Origin: Arctopsyche grandis
Taxonomy: Eukaryota > Arthropoda > Insecta > Trichoptera > Hydropsychidae
Assembly: GCF_051622035.1 (NCBI RefSeq)
Contig: NC_135360.1
Location: 4,464,001-4,528,000 of the forward strand
Reading direction: 5' to 3'
DNA: 64,000 bases
A program made the translations under genes and the position numbers. Below, one piece after another: positions 1-12,549 of the stretch (position 1 is the first letter of the stretch; each line of letters starts with the position of its first letter). The notes beneath the pieces are model-generated. The model was not told the origin of the DNA, did no database searches, and saw nothing but the letters and a program-made list of their open reading frames with translations.

Positions 1-326
1 GGATCTATTTTGCTTTTGCCATTTTTCTTGTGCCTAAATTTGTTTATTCCCATTTTTGAAAATTTTATTTATTTTTTGTCCTTGATTTTTAGCGTGATGG
101 AAAGAAAAAAATTTTGTTATATGGGGGGGGGGGGACAAATTTTTTTAATCCTGGGTGGGGGCCCCCTTTGACTCCTGGCATGCACTGATTTCAGTCCCAG
201 TCCGCCACTGGCAGTAAGTTAAGAAATGAATATCGCATGCTTTTGTGAGCATTCTGGGCGCCGTTTGGTTATGTGCATAATTTGGGATTTGTTCCATTTG
301 TTGAAAGTTCGGGTGTGGTGTTTCAG
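1..326. other. Vmat intron, upstream part
   Basis: No coding exon is visible before the acceptor at 325-326. There is a poly-G run near 123-134. The phrase CCGCCACTGGCAG near 210 resembles the end of hAT-type elements, but no partner end is seen. By inference this is an intron of the gene whose next exon starts at 327. Confidence 0.45.
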
Positions 327-2324
327 GTCCGGCGATGTCTGGAACTCTCGTCAACACTATCGGCTTTGAATGGATGCTGTTCGGAATTGCGATTCTAAAC
401 TTTTTATATGCGCCTCTACTGTGTTTTCTGCGAGCCCCTCCGACCAAAGAAGAGAAAAAGGTTTGTAGACATTCATTATATGCAACTCCTTTCTTTTCAC
501 TATGTACTATGGGGGTAGCCGGTAGGGCGAGTGAGACGACTGTGTTGGTAATGCACAACTATTTATTTCGACGGCTGAGAAGGAAGTGATTGCTTCCCAC
601 GAAGCGCTGGTCGAGTCGATGGTTTTACCCAGTACTTCGGAATTGTCACAGTATTCACAGTTTCTCCCACATTTCTTTAAATATGGGATTCACCGTTATC
701 GATTACTGTCAAGCACGGATAAAATATCACCGAAAACACTCCAGGGGGGTGATTTTTGGAACTGTGTACCATGTATATGGGTCTGCGTTTTTTCGCATCT
801 TTAAAAGTATCTTAAAAAAAAAAACGTCCCACTCAATGTGTTTTTGCCTTTAGTGTATTCATCCAACGTCTTCTTAGTGTTCCAGGTTTTTACAAGCCTC
901 TTATAAGTTTGCTTTCGTAAAAGATGGAGCTAAAATTCCTACAGTCTTCAAATCGTTTTGAAACTTTGCCATTTTGCGCGGTTTGGTCAACGAGGGATAT
1001 TTAATTTTCCGTATGCTTACACTGGCCATCTTTTCAAAATTCTCAGCCACGTAACAATGTGCGCTCTCGTTGTGTATAAAAGATCGTATGCATATGTACA
1101 TACATACTGTGTTCTTGTCAACTAACACTGTCAAATCACCCACCTCTTCCCTCATTTTCAGTTCGGAAGTTTCACTTCTACAGCGCGTGACCTCACACAT
1201 ATTACAATATCGTAGTCAATGATCCCAATGGAGATAAATCTGAACCTCAAGTGTTTGAAATGTGTGGTTAACACAATTATTGGTTTCAAATAAATTCTGG
1301 TGTGAATTTCATTTTCACTACAAATATTCACATAACTATACAATAATTTCAGTGTCTATTTCTGTTGCACATACTACATATGTATGTGTGTCATTATAAA
1401 CATACTAGTGTTGTACCCGATAAAACATTATCACATGGGTGTTGGCATATTGTTATTAAATAAAAAAAAATTAAAAGAAATGTGTCGGTCATGTGATTTG
1501 CACGCGGTCGAATTTTTTTCAAATGCCTTTTTAATATATTTAATTTAATATTTATATTTAATTGTTTAATATGAAAAAAAATGGTAAAAAAAAAGTTTTT
1601 TAAAAACATACCTCTTCTATAATTTGTATATAAAATTATTATTTTGAATAAAAACAATAATTTTATTTTACTACCGCCATCTATGTTTAAAACTAATAAA
1701 CAAACGATGGATAAACGTCAAAGACTATCTCGCCGGGCAGATATCAAACGCGTCTTACACGATATTTTTGCACCATCGTAGTGGCGGAGGATCCATTTAC
1801 TTATATTGATGACCAAAATGAGCAATATGGCAAAGTATGAAAACGATCGGATAAGAGGCAAACTTTTTCCTGAATTGTAATCGTAAGTGAAACGTAAAGG
1901 AGGTATGTAATAAAAACTACCCCACCTACCTATATATGAACAATATAAAACACCAATAGAAAAATTAATTAATTAATTAAATAAATTTTCAATAGATGGC
2001 GCTAAATGCTATTTGCCTAGAAACATTGATAGCAAACAGTATATATAGAAGTTTTTTTCTTTCGATATTATATTCGTACATTTTGTTGGCAGTGACGTAC
2101 ATATGTATGTCGAATCGAAACGACTATTATAGTACGGCAAGCGTTATCGCAGATACACAGACACACAGAATAGCGATATTATATACATATATTGTTTTTG
2201 TAGTTAAGACAATTTATTTGTATTATTTATTTAACGGGTGCTATGGATTATTTTTCAGTCATTGATCGTCGGCGAAAAATCTTCGGTCCGCTATGTCAGC
2301 TACCAAAACGAAGAAGAAGAATAA
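327..2324 (+). CDS. Vmat: Vesicular monoamine transporter, last two coding exons (partial)
   Basis: Vmat is a proton antiporter of the DHA12 branch of the major facilitator superfamily that loads dopamine, serotonin, octopamine or histamine into synaptic vesicles. Only the 3' end is here. Exon A (327-460) follows a TTTCAG acceptor and reads PAMSGTLVNTIGFEWMLFG, then a hydrophobic stretch, then FLRAPPTKEEKK. It corresponds to the last membrane segment and the start of the cytoplasmic tail; vertebrate VMATs carry a very similar CFFLRSPPxKEEK end. The donor GTTTGT at 461 is in phase 0. Exon B (2259-2324) follows TTTTTCAG, is also in phase 0, and encodes SLIVGEKSSVRYVSYQNEEE plus one more Glu and TAA: a short acidic tail with a tyrosine-containing segment, as expected for vesicle sorting. 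The intron (461-2258) contains repeats. The ATG at 335 is internal, not a start. The rest of the gene lies left of the window. Confidence 0.85.
507..640 (+). repeat. Dispersed repeat, fragment in Vmat intron
   Basis: The block that begins GGTAGGGCGAGTGAGACGAC and runs through TGTTGGTAATGCACAACTAT and the following ~60 bases is found again at 6770-6890 with few changes. It is probably the left part of the same mobile element or LTR. No right end is recognised here. Confidence 0.6.
1895..2190 (+). repeat. Dispersed repeat copy 1 (inverted partner at 13165-13465)
   Basis: The segment with CACCTACCTATATATGAACA, then AACACCAATAGAAAAATTAA, an ATGGCGC motif, and GTATATATAGAAGTTTTTTTC recurs as the reverse complement at 13165-13465. 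The two copies lie on either side of TMX2. Both contain a weak open frame (ending in HRIA-LY-like residues), but codon content is poor and the similarity is best read as a nonautonomous repeat. Confidence 0.6.
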
Positions 2325-5300
2325 CAAAAACCACCGGCCATATTGATCTATTGAAACTCTTGAGCTTCGCGACAATTTACCCGTAATATTGAATGATTCA
2401 TTGTGAAATTTTCAACATATCAAGTATCCCAATATTTAAAATGTACATTTTGTTGAATAATTTTGGTTCATTTGAATTTGAAGTACATACATATGTATGC
2501 ATGTCTGTTTCAGGTTGAGTCTTACACCATCTTATCGATTCATATAAGATTTTATATTGTTTTTAAATTTCAACAGATCGATGTCAAATTGCCCTCGTTG
2601 ATCTGTTGATGTTAAATTCTTGATTTTACGTTTCATTTCAAACAATAAATGATACTTGATGGAATTTTAATCGAACATGTGAAATGGTTTGTTTCAACAT
2701 TAGATATATGTATGTATAATGAAGAAGCAAGAGTCATAAATATCAATATGGCTCATTATTTTTAAGATGTTTTCTGTTTTAAGTTAATTCAGTTGATGTT
2801 TATTACATTTGTTTCACTTTTAAATGCTTTTATAATACATATATAACTGAAAAATTATTGATTGCTCTATTTTTGGAAACATGTGGAAATATTTTGTGCA
2901 AAAAATTGAAACAAGTGAATTTTCAACGAAATAGATTTATATTATTATAAAATTTGAAAAAATGAATGCGTTCATTTATTTTTTAGATTTAATTTTGCGT
3001 TTAAATTTAAAATTTATTTAATTTTCTTTAAATTAACATGAAAAAGTAATCAAATATTTATATATGCATATTATTTTTTAAAAACATGTGTTCTATATGC
3101 ATAATATATATATTATATTTATATACAGGTGTTTCGTAAGATTATTGCCTATAATTCAATAGAAACTATTTTTCAATCGTTCGAAGCTACATACATACAT
3201 ATATTGTATAAAAAAGAACTTTACAAGAAGATTGTAAACCTATTTAAAATGAACGATTGGCTTTTTTCAATTGAATTTTATCTTACGTACACCTGTTAAA
3301 TGATAAGCATTTAAAAAGCCCAATGAATTTTAATTCGTATTCAATATTTATACACATAATGTAATTTTAAATCATGTAAAACTTTATTCGAGTTTTATTA
3401 CCAAATTTTGGCTTTTATGAATTTTCTTTGACAATATAATAAAAATGACAATATTATATACACATTATTAATATCAGATCTCGTCAAGTATGCCGATTTT
3501 GGTCATCGTAATTAAAATCATTGCCCTACGGTGATCGTCGGTGAATTGACAGAGAGAGATCTGTTAATACAATAATTTTTTTGCATCAGGTCTCATTTCT
3601 AATCTAACCTGACCTGATTTGTATCGAAACGATCGTTTTTTGAAATATCGTATGACTTTTTTCGACTGATGTGTACCAACTAGAGAGACAATACATACAT
3701 GTGTTGAGCACAATAATATTTAGTATTTTGGCAATATAGAGAAGAATCATTTAAACATCTGATACATCAATTTAACATCTAAATAAAGATGAGCTTAATA
3801 TTGAACTTAATATTAAACACTGCATAAAACTCAACGTCACAGCAGATTATTTGGCCGTCGAATGGCTGCGAAGGCTGAATTTTTAATAAAACAAATATAA
3901 TTTTCTATATACAGCTTTATACGTCCAATTTATATTATTGTATCGAATGACGATCGACTATTATTAAATATTTTTGATTCCATTCAAACTAATCAATATT
4001 TTTCTCTTATTAAATATCTCTTGCTGTTTACTATTTTGAATTGTTTAATTTATGAAAAAAATAACTAACAAGGACATTTCATTTGAAAAGGAAACGTTCG
4101 AAAATATATTTTAATTACAAATATATTTGATATAAACGTATACAATTCAATCATATTTACATAATTTTAAGAAAATAATAATGAATGACCAAATGAGACA
4201 AGGCATTAGTTTGTAAATTGTTATAAATGTTATAAATATTTCCACACACACATATTTAACCGTGTGTTTACTTTTAAATGTATAGGAATTAATAAAAATG
4301 CGGTGGTGTCTCCCGATGGCTTTTACTATACATCATATTTCTAATGAAAATGTTAAAAAACATTTCTTGCACGTCATAATAAAGTGCAACATATTGGGAG
4401 GCACTATAAAATCGTGATATTAAATTCCATTTCATGCAAAATCTCTGTTTTCATATTGTTATACATACTATACATACATATTGTGTAACACTTAGAGTTT
4501 ACTTTCAATAACATATTGCAAAGCAACGGCAGTTTTTAACGTTTATTTTTATATACATTTCGCTTTTAGTGCATGTCCGGGTAACAAAGTTAAACGCTAA
4601 TTTAAATAGATAAATAATAATTAAAAATATATATTCTTAATGTGATATTGTTTTATGTTTAGTTCAATGTTTACATAATAGTATTAAATATATATATATA
4701 CATATATTATATAGTTGTATATAATTATTAAAGATTTTATTGTGTTCTGTTTGTTTTGATTATACATAATATATGAAGCTGGGAAAGGGATCTGAATAGT
4801 TATATTATACTTTATGTATAATTTATAATCTTATTAAAATAAAGGACAAGTAATAGATGTTTTGTGTTTGTGTATGTGCGTTTATGTCTTCCAACTTATA
4901 AACTAATCACATATTTACTCACTTGAAAACATCTATGTATGTATGTATTTAGATTTGTGTCTAAATTGAAAAAAAAATGTTCTTAATTTTATATAAATAT
5001 TAATAGAATATTAATAATAATAATATACTCCTATTGTAACCATTGCTTTCGATATTCGCTTAAGATATCAAGACATGTATGCATGTATACAAACACTTTT
5101 CTTATTCTTATTAATTAATTATTATTATCATTGTAAGGATTGAATATTTATTGTCGTTATTATTATTCTTATTATTGTATATTTTAAGATGGTGCAAATA
5201 TAAATATATGTAGGTATATGAACAACATTTGCGTTTCATTTTATCCCAATTTTCAAAATACAATATTGTTTTACTTCATTTTTTTATATTATCCTTTTAT

Positions 5301-5426
5301 TTCAGTAAGTAATACATATTTTAATTATTTAATTATACACAATGAAAGATAAGTTTAGTGTTCTATAGTATTATTTTTGATAATTTTAGTTAAACAATTC
5401 AGTAAACATTTGTTAATTAATGTGGA
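2325..5426 (+). other. AT-rich spacer and probable Vmat 3' UTR
   Basis: No convincing coding frame is seen on either strand. A polyadenylation-type AATAAA occurs near 2645, about 320 bases after the Vmat stop, so the first part is probably the 3' UTR. The rest is AT-rich with TACATA/TATGTA microsatellites. Confidence 0.5.
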
Positions 5427-5430
5427 TTAA

Positions 5431-5657
5431 CACATTCAGCCCGGCGCATGTTTTCATACATTTGCCCATGTGGCGGCACTGTCACGCGTATCGGCACCCA
5501 ATTACGCGTGACCGCATTAAATCACTTTATATAATGAGTTGTCCCTAAACCTTTAGAATTTTAGCGTTGGGGTGCTCAATGAAGTAGAACCGTAAAATTA
5601 TAGTCTGCTATAGCACTCTCCGCGTGGCCACCGGTGGTACACGCCGGGTTGAACGTG
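5431..5657. mobile_element. piggyBac-type MITE with TTAA target duplications
   Basis: A 227-bp element lies between TTAA at 5427-5430 and TTAA at 5658-5661. Its ends are CACATTCAGCCCGGCG and, reverse-complemented, CACGTTCAACCCGGCG: an imperfect terminal inverted repeat. TTAA duplication is the hallmark of piggyBac insertion. There is no coding capacity. It is more GC-rich than its surroundings. Confidence 0.75.
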
Positions 5658-5808
5658 TTAATCTATAGCAGTATACATTTATGTATAGGTATACATTTAT
5701 TAATTTATAATCCAAAAGGACAACTCACTTATGTAGATCTGGCAAGTATCGTGGTTTTATCACCTACCTAATAATTCATTATATTTATATACTCGTAAAA
5801 TGCGTATA

Positions 5809-6012
5809 CTGTACAGTGGTAATTAGATTGTTAGTCACATTGCGGTGGTCACAAAGACAATTTTTGCCATTAAAATCGCGAATACGCAATATTTGGCACT
5901 CAAGTTCTTGTTAGTATGATGGCCTTTTCAGCTGCCAGATGTTCCGTTATAGAGATTTTAGTGAAATTTGTGACCAGTGCTTTGTGACCAGTAATCACCG
6001 CACCTTGTACAG
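5809..6012. repeat. Short palindromic element
   Basis: The ends CTGTACAG and TGTACAG are inverted. Inside them TGCGGTGGTCACAAAG near 5850 pairs loosely with CTTTGTGACCAGTAATCACC near 5980. The phrase TGTGACCAGT is shared with the large foldback at 19117-19432, so the two may be distant relatives. No target duplication was resolved. Confidence 0.4.
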
Positions 6013-6763
6013 TATGGGTCAGATATACGTTGGTATGAATGGCGTAATTTAACAATATTCAAAAGTTTCGTATAAATTAACAACCCAAGTAGTTCAGATG
6101 AACTCAATTATAAATGAATACATACATACAATGCACCTCTCATATTTTCAATTCTTGCCAACATTTATTTATTTAAGTTTGAACCATTTTGGTATTACAA
6201 GAATTCCTAATGCGCCACTACTGTCGAAAATATAACAAAATAAACATACAGAATTTTTTTTATAGATAATCCATAAAAAAACAATAACAGCAAAAGTTCA
6301 AACAATAATAGAAATAGTCACAATAATGGTAAAATGTAAGGATAAAAAAATTGGGAATGTCTTGCATCAACAGTCAGCACCGATATACAATGTATGTATG
6401 TATGTACAAGAACCAGCCGTGAATAAAAAATATCCCTGTGAGGCCCGAATGAAAGAGAGAAGATCAATTAAATCATGAAAATAATGATGAATGCAGGCTA
6501 CCAGATAATAATCTCTGATAATCTACACTCACTTTATATGTAGTGTTCACTAAACTCACTATAAGAATTCTTCTTCAATCTAAATAGTAGTCATTTTAAG
6601 CGCAAAAATTTTTGAAGAAAAGGAACATAATTTTGTAATTCGAAATCTATTGAAATTAAATTACACCTAAAGAATACACGTACTAGGCCAGAGCAAAAAA
6701 CTTGAATTTTGGATTTCCATCGATGGACATAGTGGAGAACTTATTTCGTATCAAGTAAAAGGT

Positions 6764-7088
6764 AATGGAGGTAGGGCGATTAAGACGACTGTGTTGGTAA
6801 TGCACAACTATTTATTTCGACAGCTGGGAAGGAAGTGATTGCTTACCGGCGAAGAGCTGGCCAACCGATGGTTTTACTTCGGGGCTACTACACGGTAAAT
6901 AAAAATATCATAAATTTCAAACAATGTGTGGCTGCTCGCTTATACGACATGGTCGAGTTTGGTTGCCTTCCTGCGAGTGGGGACCAACTCGGCTGGGTTC
7001 GGAGAGCCGCTACTCACTCTGCCTTTAGCTGTCATATAATAAACACGTGCATTAACATGCCAGTCGTCTCATTCGTTCATCCCCCATA
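6764..7088. mobile_element. Nonautonomous element with inverted ends
   Basis: The left end (ATGGAGGTAGGGCGATTAAG then ACGAC) and the right end (GTCGTCTCATTCGTTCATCC then CCCAT) are imperfect inverted repeats of about 25 bases. The left ~120 bases match 507-640. An 84-residue open frame at 6835-7089 is confined to the element and looks accidental. It could be a MITE or a small LTR. Confidence 0.5.
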
Positions 7089-8342
7089 AATGTCTTGTTC
7101 TTCCATGCAATCGATTTTAAAAAAAAAAATCTTGACAAAAATTTCGAAAATGTGTTTTTTTTCAGAATAGTTTCGATTTTCTTTTAATTATTTCAAAATA
7201 AATAAACGCTTAGTGTTCACTTGTAGCAGTTTAATATATTAAGTTGATTATAATAATATTTTTTGACTGATGAACGAGAATTCAGTCACCGTTTTACCAG
7301 AAGCTCTCATACAAAGCCCGCTACGCTTACAAGTTACAACTTCCAGAAAATCGTCATTTTCTTAATATTCCCATCATTATTGTGAAAATACAAGTCATTC
7401 AAAGCTTCTTTAGACTTTTAATTTGAACATAAAAATACCAACAAAATTTACTTTTGAATATCATGTGAATTTTTTCAGATAAAAGCAGACCAGCTTTGAT
7501 ATCAAGCCAAAATATCGCAAATAAGATATATTTTAATGAAATAAAATAAAAACAAGTTGACCTAATTACCTTTTTAAACATTTTGCCTATGGTTTCTATA
7601 AGTGATTTGTTACGACCAAATTGTTTCGAGAATGAACTGTCAGAGCTAGCTGCACTTTGAGGTTATATCTTCATCTTAAAACACTTTTCATATGTAAAAA
7701 CAATGTAAATTCCAATAAATTTCAAAATCATTACATCGACTTAACACAATATGTAAAGTTTTATTCATAATTTTTGCAACATGACGATTTCGAGTGCACA
7801 TCTTGGATAATTTCATCACTCCAATTAGCACTGGCATCCTAATTTGCAAAGTGGTACCGTTCTGTTCCGAAACGTGTCTATACGACAGTCAAACATCGGA
7901 ATATTTCAAAGTCACAAGACATCGGCCCAATAATTTACTGCTAGAATATAAATATAGTTTTACCCGGGGCTCGCCAGGTTGGATTTTGCAATATATTACA
8001 TTGTCGGAAGCGACACTTTAATTGCTCCACACCATTACTTTAGTAACCAGTTTCGTAGAAAGCGTACCACGGCAAGTATAGCGTGACCTATATCCAAGAA
8101 AATTCATACAGGAATTCATCAATTTACTTCAATTTACTATACGGCCAACTTTACATTGTTTAATAGTCATTTGAGTATCATTATGTATGAACTACTATAG
8201 CAAAAAGAAATTCGAAAAATTGTATTTGAATATTATTTTTTTTAAATTGATCAAATTATATATGCATTCTGTTATATTTGAGCGAAATCAATGCTCATGA
8301 ATTTTAACTCAATTTTCTTAATTAAAATGTAATTATGTTGTT
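7089..8342. other. Spacer upstream of TMX2
   Basis: AT-rich. A 75-residue frame at 7794-8021 has no family features I recognise. A pyrimidine-rich stretch followed by ACAG at 8350-8353 could be the acceptor of a noncoding first exon of TMX2, 31 bases before its start codon. The promoter is not identifiable by eye. Confidence 0.4.
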
Positions 8343-8384
8343 TTTTTATACAGATTGTTCAGCTCTATACGATAATCACCAAAT

Positions 8385-11300
8385 ATGGGATTCAAACAGG
8401 AGCTGGCCGTAATCCGTCAGCCGTACTATTGGGTAAACTTGATCGTCTGCTTGTCGTACATTATCGCGAAGAGGCTGCCGATGACATGCGGCATCCTGTT
8501 CCGACCGGATCATTGTGACCTGGACGGCCGGGAGACGGAGATATTGTTCTTTTTAGTGTCGGTGGTGGCGATAAGAACTCGCCGAGCGGGCAGCGTCTCT
8601 GTAGCCGACTATCTGAGCGCGTCCTACACTTACGCTCGTCTCGCTAACATGGCTTTGTGGTGGTATGCCGACGCTAGGATGGGTATAGCCTTCGGGGTTG
8701 TGCTCGTGCTGCTCGCTTTGGCTCTGCCAAGACCTGCCGTCGAGTGTAATGAGAAGTTGGTGTACTTCCGTGGCGAGAAGGATCTCGAGGAAGAGATTAA
8801 TCGTGACAAGAGGGTGATTTGGATTATCGCCTTCTATGCCGCGTGGCATCCGGCGTGCAATTCCTTCGCCCCCGTCTTCGCTCAGCTCTCTTCCGAGTTC
8901 CATTTGGAGAATCTTAAATTTGGAAAAGTTGATATCGGAAGGTATTTTATTTTATTTTATTTCATAGAACATGAACACTCTCCTTTACAGATCGCTCCAA
9001 AGCGACGAGTGCACTTACACAGATACAATACAATCAATATATGTACATAAGCATTTTATACAATGCGAATTCATACAAACATCCACAGTGACATCTACGA
9101 AGAAATCTTTGTAGCATTTTTTACGATGCGGTGCAAACGATCGACAAGCGCCAGACAGACTGAACCACAGATTAACGACACGTGTACCTTATGCGTGCGC
9201 ACTGCTCGCACTTACACTAAGCGAAATCTACCCAATGTCCCGACATACCTTCCCTGTATACGTTCTGTGTTTCTGATACTTTAGTTCCGAATTTTGCCTT
9301 ATTAAACTCGCCAGAAAGATCCAACTCAATTTTAATAATTGCACCTGTGCACCGATCGAAAGGTTACTCGTCATCTGATGTGCAATCTATCATTCGTGAA
9401 GTCGAGAATTGCGTTTAAAGCAGCCATCCAGTTAATCTGTGGTTCAGTCTGTCTGGCGCTTGTCGATCGTTTGCACCAAACCCCATTTTTTATAATCAAA
9501 TTGGCGAACCTCAAGACGCTGAATAACTTGAGATTAGCAAGAGATATAGGAATGAGAAGCCAATTTTACAGGAACCGTTTCAATGGACATCAGAAACTCT
9601 GATAAGAAACGATCGACTTGGAGTCACAAACCAAGATCTGGCCAGCAACGGGACTCTAGTGGGACTCGAACCCGTGACTATTCTGTCCGAAAGCATTATA
9701 TGCTAACCACTAGTCCACGCCGCTGGTTATGTCAAATTGTTATGCTGCTGGTATGAATCAAATTGTTTGATTTATTTTCAGTTGAATTTTGATCTTATTC
9801 TAACGTGGGAACATTATGGGGATTATCCGCTGTCATTTGGTGCATTAAGTAATGTAATTAAGTGCATTGGGAGGTTAACAATGGAGACCTCCAAATTGGC
9901 CTAACGGGAGTGGCTGGTAGAATCCGGGTGAGAGCGTGAGACTGTAAAACTGTACGTGCCTATACAATGGATAAATAAATGGATCGGGGAAGCTGTGGTG
10001 GGCAACTTGCCCTTTAAAAGGAGGTACACTTGGTACAGCGATTATTCTGGAACGAACACTGGCTGCGCGTGGACCTCCTGAATCATTCAATAAATGCTGT
10101 GAAGCGACTGGGCTTTTATTTGGATCTTCAATCCACCCCTACGCAACATTATTATTATGTATGTAATTTGGGAAGACCGAGCTTTGCTCTGCAAAGAGGT
10201 GATTAAATAAATTTTCCTGTACAAGGGATGATTTTAGCTTTTAAATATTATATATGTATTCAAATAATTATCAAGGGAAACAAATAGGTTTCCGAAAAAA
10301 CAGGAAGACGACAAGGTTTCTCATTATTAAAATTCAGTTATAAATCAATATATGTATTCGGAAATAGTCTCAAGTATGAGTACGATATTTTCGACATACT
10401 TTATATTTTGTTTTAAATTTAAGGGTATGTAGTTTCAGGATCCAAGTAATAAGCCAAAGTTGCTTCACAGCATTTATTCAACGATTCAGTAGGTCCACAC
10501 GGAACCACCTTTTAAAGGACAAGTTGCTAAGCACAGCCTCTGTGTTTATTATACTGGTCACGGTCCGATTGGTCTATCCTGGCATACATTTTCAACTCAA
10601 CCAGGTCTGTGAGAACTCCAGCGTGTCCATTGTCTGGGTACTTACAGATCCTGTTGGCCTAATCCGGGGTGTCTATTGTCTACGCACGAATTCCATTAGG
10701 TCTGGAAATCCTCTCTGATGTTCCTACATTACAATACACTAAGCAGGTCAAAAAAGATGTTGAATGTTGACGCATTCTTCGACTAATCCATACAAACTAG
10801 CTGATACAATGTTTTCACAATAATATAACTAAAATAAAATTGAAATTATTATATCTTGGATACTACCCGAGGTTGAATTTTACTACATTTGGTAGTACCG
10901 GTGTTGGAATCCCTACTCCAAAATTAGAACTGATTGTATTGGCCAAGTCTTGCCTCGAAGGTTGCAAAGGAACTTACTTATGTACATTTTCTTCATTCAA
11001 TCCCTCAATACTGCGAATCGTAACTTACATGAGCTCCAACTTATGGGGTATAGTTCACGGTTCTTCTCCAATCTTTCCTTGGATCGGTATTTCGAAGTGC
11101 ATTGACCACGGAATAGCCAAGATCCAACTGGATTTGATCGGTCCACTTCCTCTCTTCCCCTCTACAGCACCAACCACAACAAGTTTTTCCAGGCTGTTGT
11201 TGTCTCTTTAAACAAACGGTAACAGGCTTGACTTATATATTCTACCACTACTTTTTTTTTAGATATCCAGATGTGGCTCTCAAGTATAGGATCCTCGATA

Positions 11301-12549
11301 CGGCTCTCAGCAAGCAGCTGCCGTCGATGATTCTATTCAAAGAAGGCAAAGAAGAAATGAGACGACCGCAGGCCGATACGAAAAATAACTTGATTAAGTA
11401 TGCTATTTTACCTATAAATTTTTAAAATGGTAAACATTCAATACTAAATTATTCCGGCGTGTGTTTATAACTTTTTATTACATATGTAATATTCTGGGAT
11501 GAAAATACAATGGTACATATATACATACAATTTGAATGATAGCTCCTTGTTAATTAATTTTGTATTGGGCCATGCCGAGTGGATCTGCCAGTTAATCAAG
11601 ACAAAATAATAATGTACTTTCATATTAGTGTTGTGCCCGTTGATATTTCAATGGGTGGCTCACGCTCGAGGCTATTGTCGCTAATAGCCTGCCGTATACC
11701 CTGGCACGGCTACAAACCACTCTGTTTTCTACCTCACACTCTTTATTGTACTGAACTCCTGGTAGTTGTTATATATATTGTTTTTAAATCTTCATACTTG
11801 TCGATGCAAGAAAACATACCCACGTACATATGTATATAGCACAGTGTAGTGCACCAGTAAAGCTATTGCATACCAAAAGATAGGTCGTGGGTTCAAGTCC
11901 CGGCCAAATACGCTGCTGGCGAGGTCTTGTGGTTAATAAAAACACATATCAACCGTCTCCTGTTAGAATGTTCCAATTATTCTAGCTTAATTGTTGTGAC
12001 GGATCGAAAATAAATCGGTATCCTCCCTTCAGTTTCGCGCAAATTCGAGTTATTAGCATCTGGAATTTTTTGAATTTTGTAAATGCTACCTACATAATGC
12101 TTTTCTTGCAAATTTGTTGATGGTCCATAGATGTCTCTATTGTATTCAATAATATATACTGCAATTTTTGAAAAATTGTTAGTATGAAATTAATCTAACC
12201 ATATGTGTCACCTTGGGGTAATTCCTGTCATGGCACATACATATGTATGTATGTAAAAATACAATAAAATATATTATAGCCTATTATCGATTGATGAAAT
12301 TTTCATAATACTGCATAAAAATATTGGGTTTAATTTGAAGTATGATAGTATAAATCTCAAATTTTAATTTTATATAAATATATTCATTGATAAATGTGAA
12401 TGTTTATTATGTATTTTTTTTTTTTTTGCAGGTTTTTATTCTCGAATGATAATATCAAAGCGTCATTCGATATGGTTGGTTTATACAAAGATTGTAAGGA
12501 AGCTCTGGCGAAAAGAAAAGCCATAGTGAAGAAGCCAAAAGATGAATGA
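8385..12549 (+). CDS. TMX2: Thioredoxin-related transmembrane protein 2 (three exons, complete)
   Basis: TMX2 is an ER (mitochondria-associated) membrane protein with a thioredoxin fold. Exons: 8385-8941, 11263-11397 and 12432-12549; phases agree and the joined frame is 269 residues. It opens MGFKQELAVIRQPYYWVNL with an N-terminal membrane segment; a second hydrophobic segment precedes RPAVECNEKLVYF. The thioredoxin part has WIIAFYAAWHPACNSFAPVF and LKFGKVDIGRYPDVALKYRI (the latter crosses intron 1), then KQLPSMILFKEGKEEMRRPQ. The active-site position reads HPAC; the human protein has SNDC at this place, so the missing first cysteine is typical of the family. The tail KPKDE fits a KxKxx ER-retrieval signal. 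Human TMX2 is somewhat longer (about 296). Intron 1 (2.3 kb) carries a SINE, a long hairpin and LTR-like repeats; intron 2 carries a SINE. The start is the first ATG of the frame. Confidence 0.93.
9130..9477. repeat. Long hairpin: 47-bp perfect inverted repeat in TMX2 intron 1
   Basis: Arms 9130-9176 and 9431-9477 are exact reverse complements over 47 bases; the left arm begins GGTGCAAACGATCGACAAGC. The spacer is 254 bases. Exact identity suggests recent origin. The right arm lies just beyond the body of the minus-strand SINE at 9600-9725, so the arms may be two SINE tails facing each other. Confidence 0.85.
9600..9725 (-). repeat. tRNA-derived SINE (head region)
   Basis: On the minus strand there is an A-box-like TGGACTAGTGGTTAGCA and, about 35 bases on, a B box GGGTTCGAGTCCC. 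The stretch looks like a tRNA gene, but the acceptor arms do not pair and the sequence runs on into a SINE body, so it is a tRNA-derived SINE, not a working tRNA. Confidence 0.65.
9799..10140 (+). repeat. LTR-like repeat, family L1 copy 1
   Basis: Contains TAACGTGGGAACATTATGGG near the left, a TATA-like CCTTTAAAAGG near 10010, and GAATCATTCAATAAATGCTG with an AATAAA near 10088. The reverse complement of 10430-10731 carries the same elements in the same order. Promoter-like and polyadenylation-like motifs about 80 bases apart fit an LTR. The exact ends were not resolved. Confidence 0.5.
10430..10731 (-). repeat. LTR-like repeat, family L1 copy 2
   Basis: On the minus strand it begins TGTAATGTAGGAACATCAGA and ends near CCTGAAACTACA, so it has TG..CA ends. 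It carries CCTTTAAAAGG and GAATAAATGCTGTGAAG. It is inverted relative to copy 1 and lies 290 bases from it, in TMX2 intron 1. A third, partial copy with ATGTTCCCACGTTACAATA lies at 35054-35132. Confidence 0.5.
11838..11945 (+). repeat. tRNA-derived SINE, family S2 copy 1
   Basis: Reads GTAGTGCACCAGTAAAGCTA, then TTGCATACCAAAAGATAGGT and the B box GGGTTCAAGTCCC. The same head occurs inverted at 34050-34135. It lies in TMX2 intron 2. Confidence 0.65.

Noticed and set aside
145..558. 137-residue minus-strand frame
   Set aside because: It is antisense to the Vmat exon and its flanking intron and has no domain features.
335..589. A separate small gene starting at the ATG at 335
   Set aside because: The acceptor at 325-326, the homologous Vmat text and the phase-0 donor at 461 show it is an internal exon; the end of the frame is intron.
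1996..2265. 89-residue hydrophobic frame
   Set aside because: It is made of the dispersed repeat that recurs inverted at 13165-13465.
9655..9725. A tRNA gene
   Set aside because: A and B boxes are present, but the arms do not pair properly and the sequence continues as a SINE body.
10840..11211. 123-residue frame in TMX2 intron 1
   Set aside because: No domains; the minus strand has a weak VEGKRGSG phrase like the end of some LINEs, too little to name.
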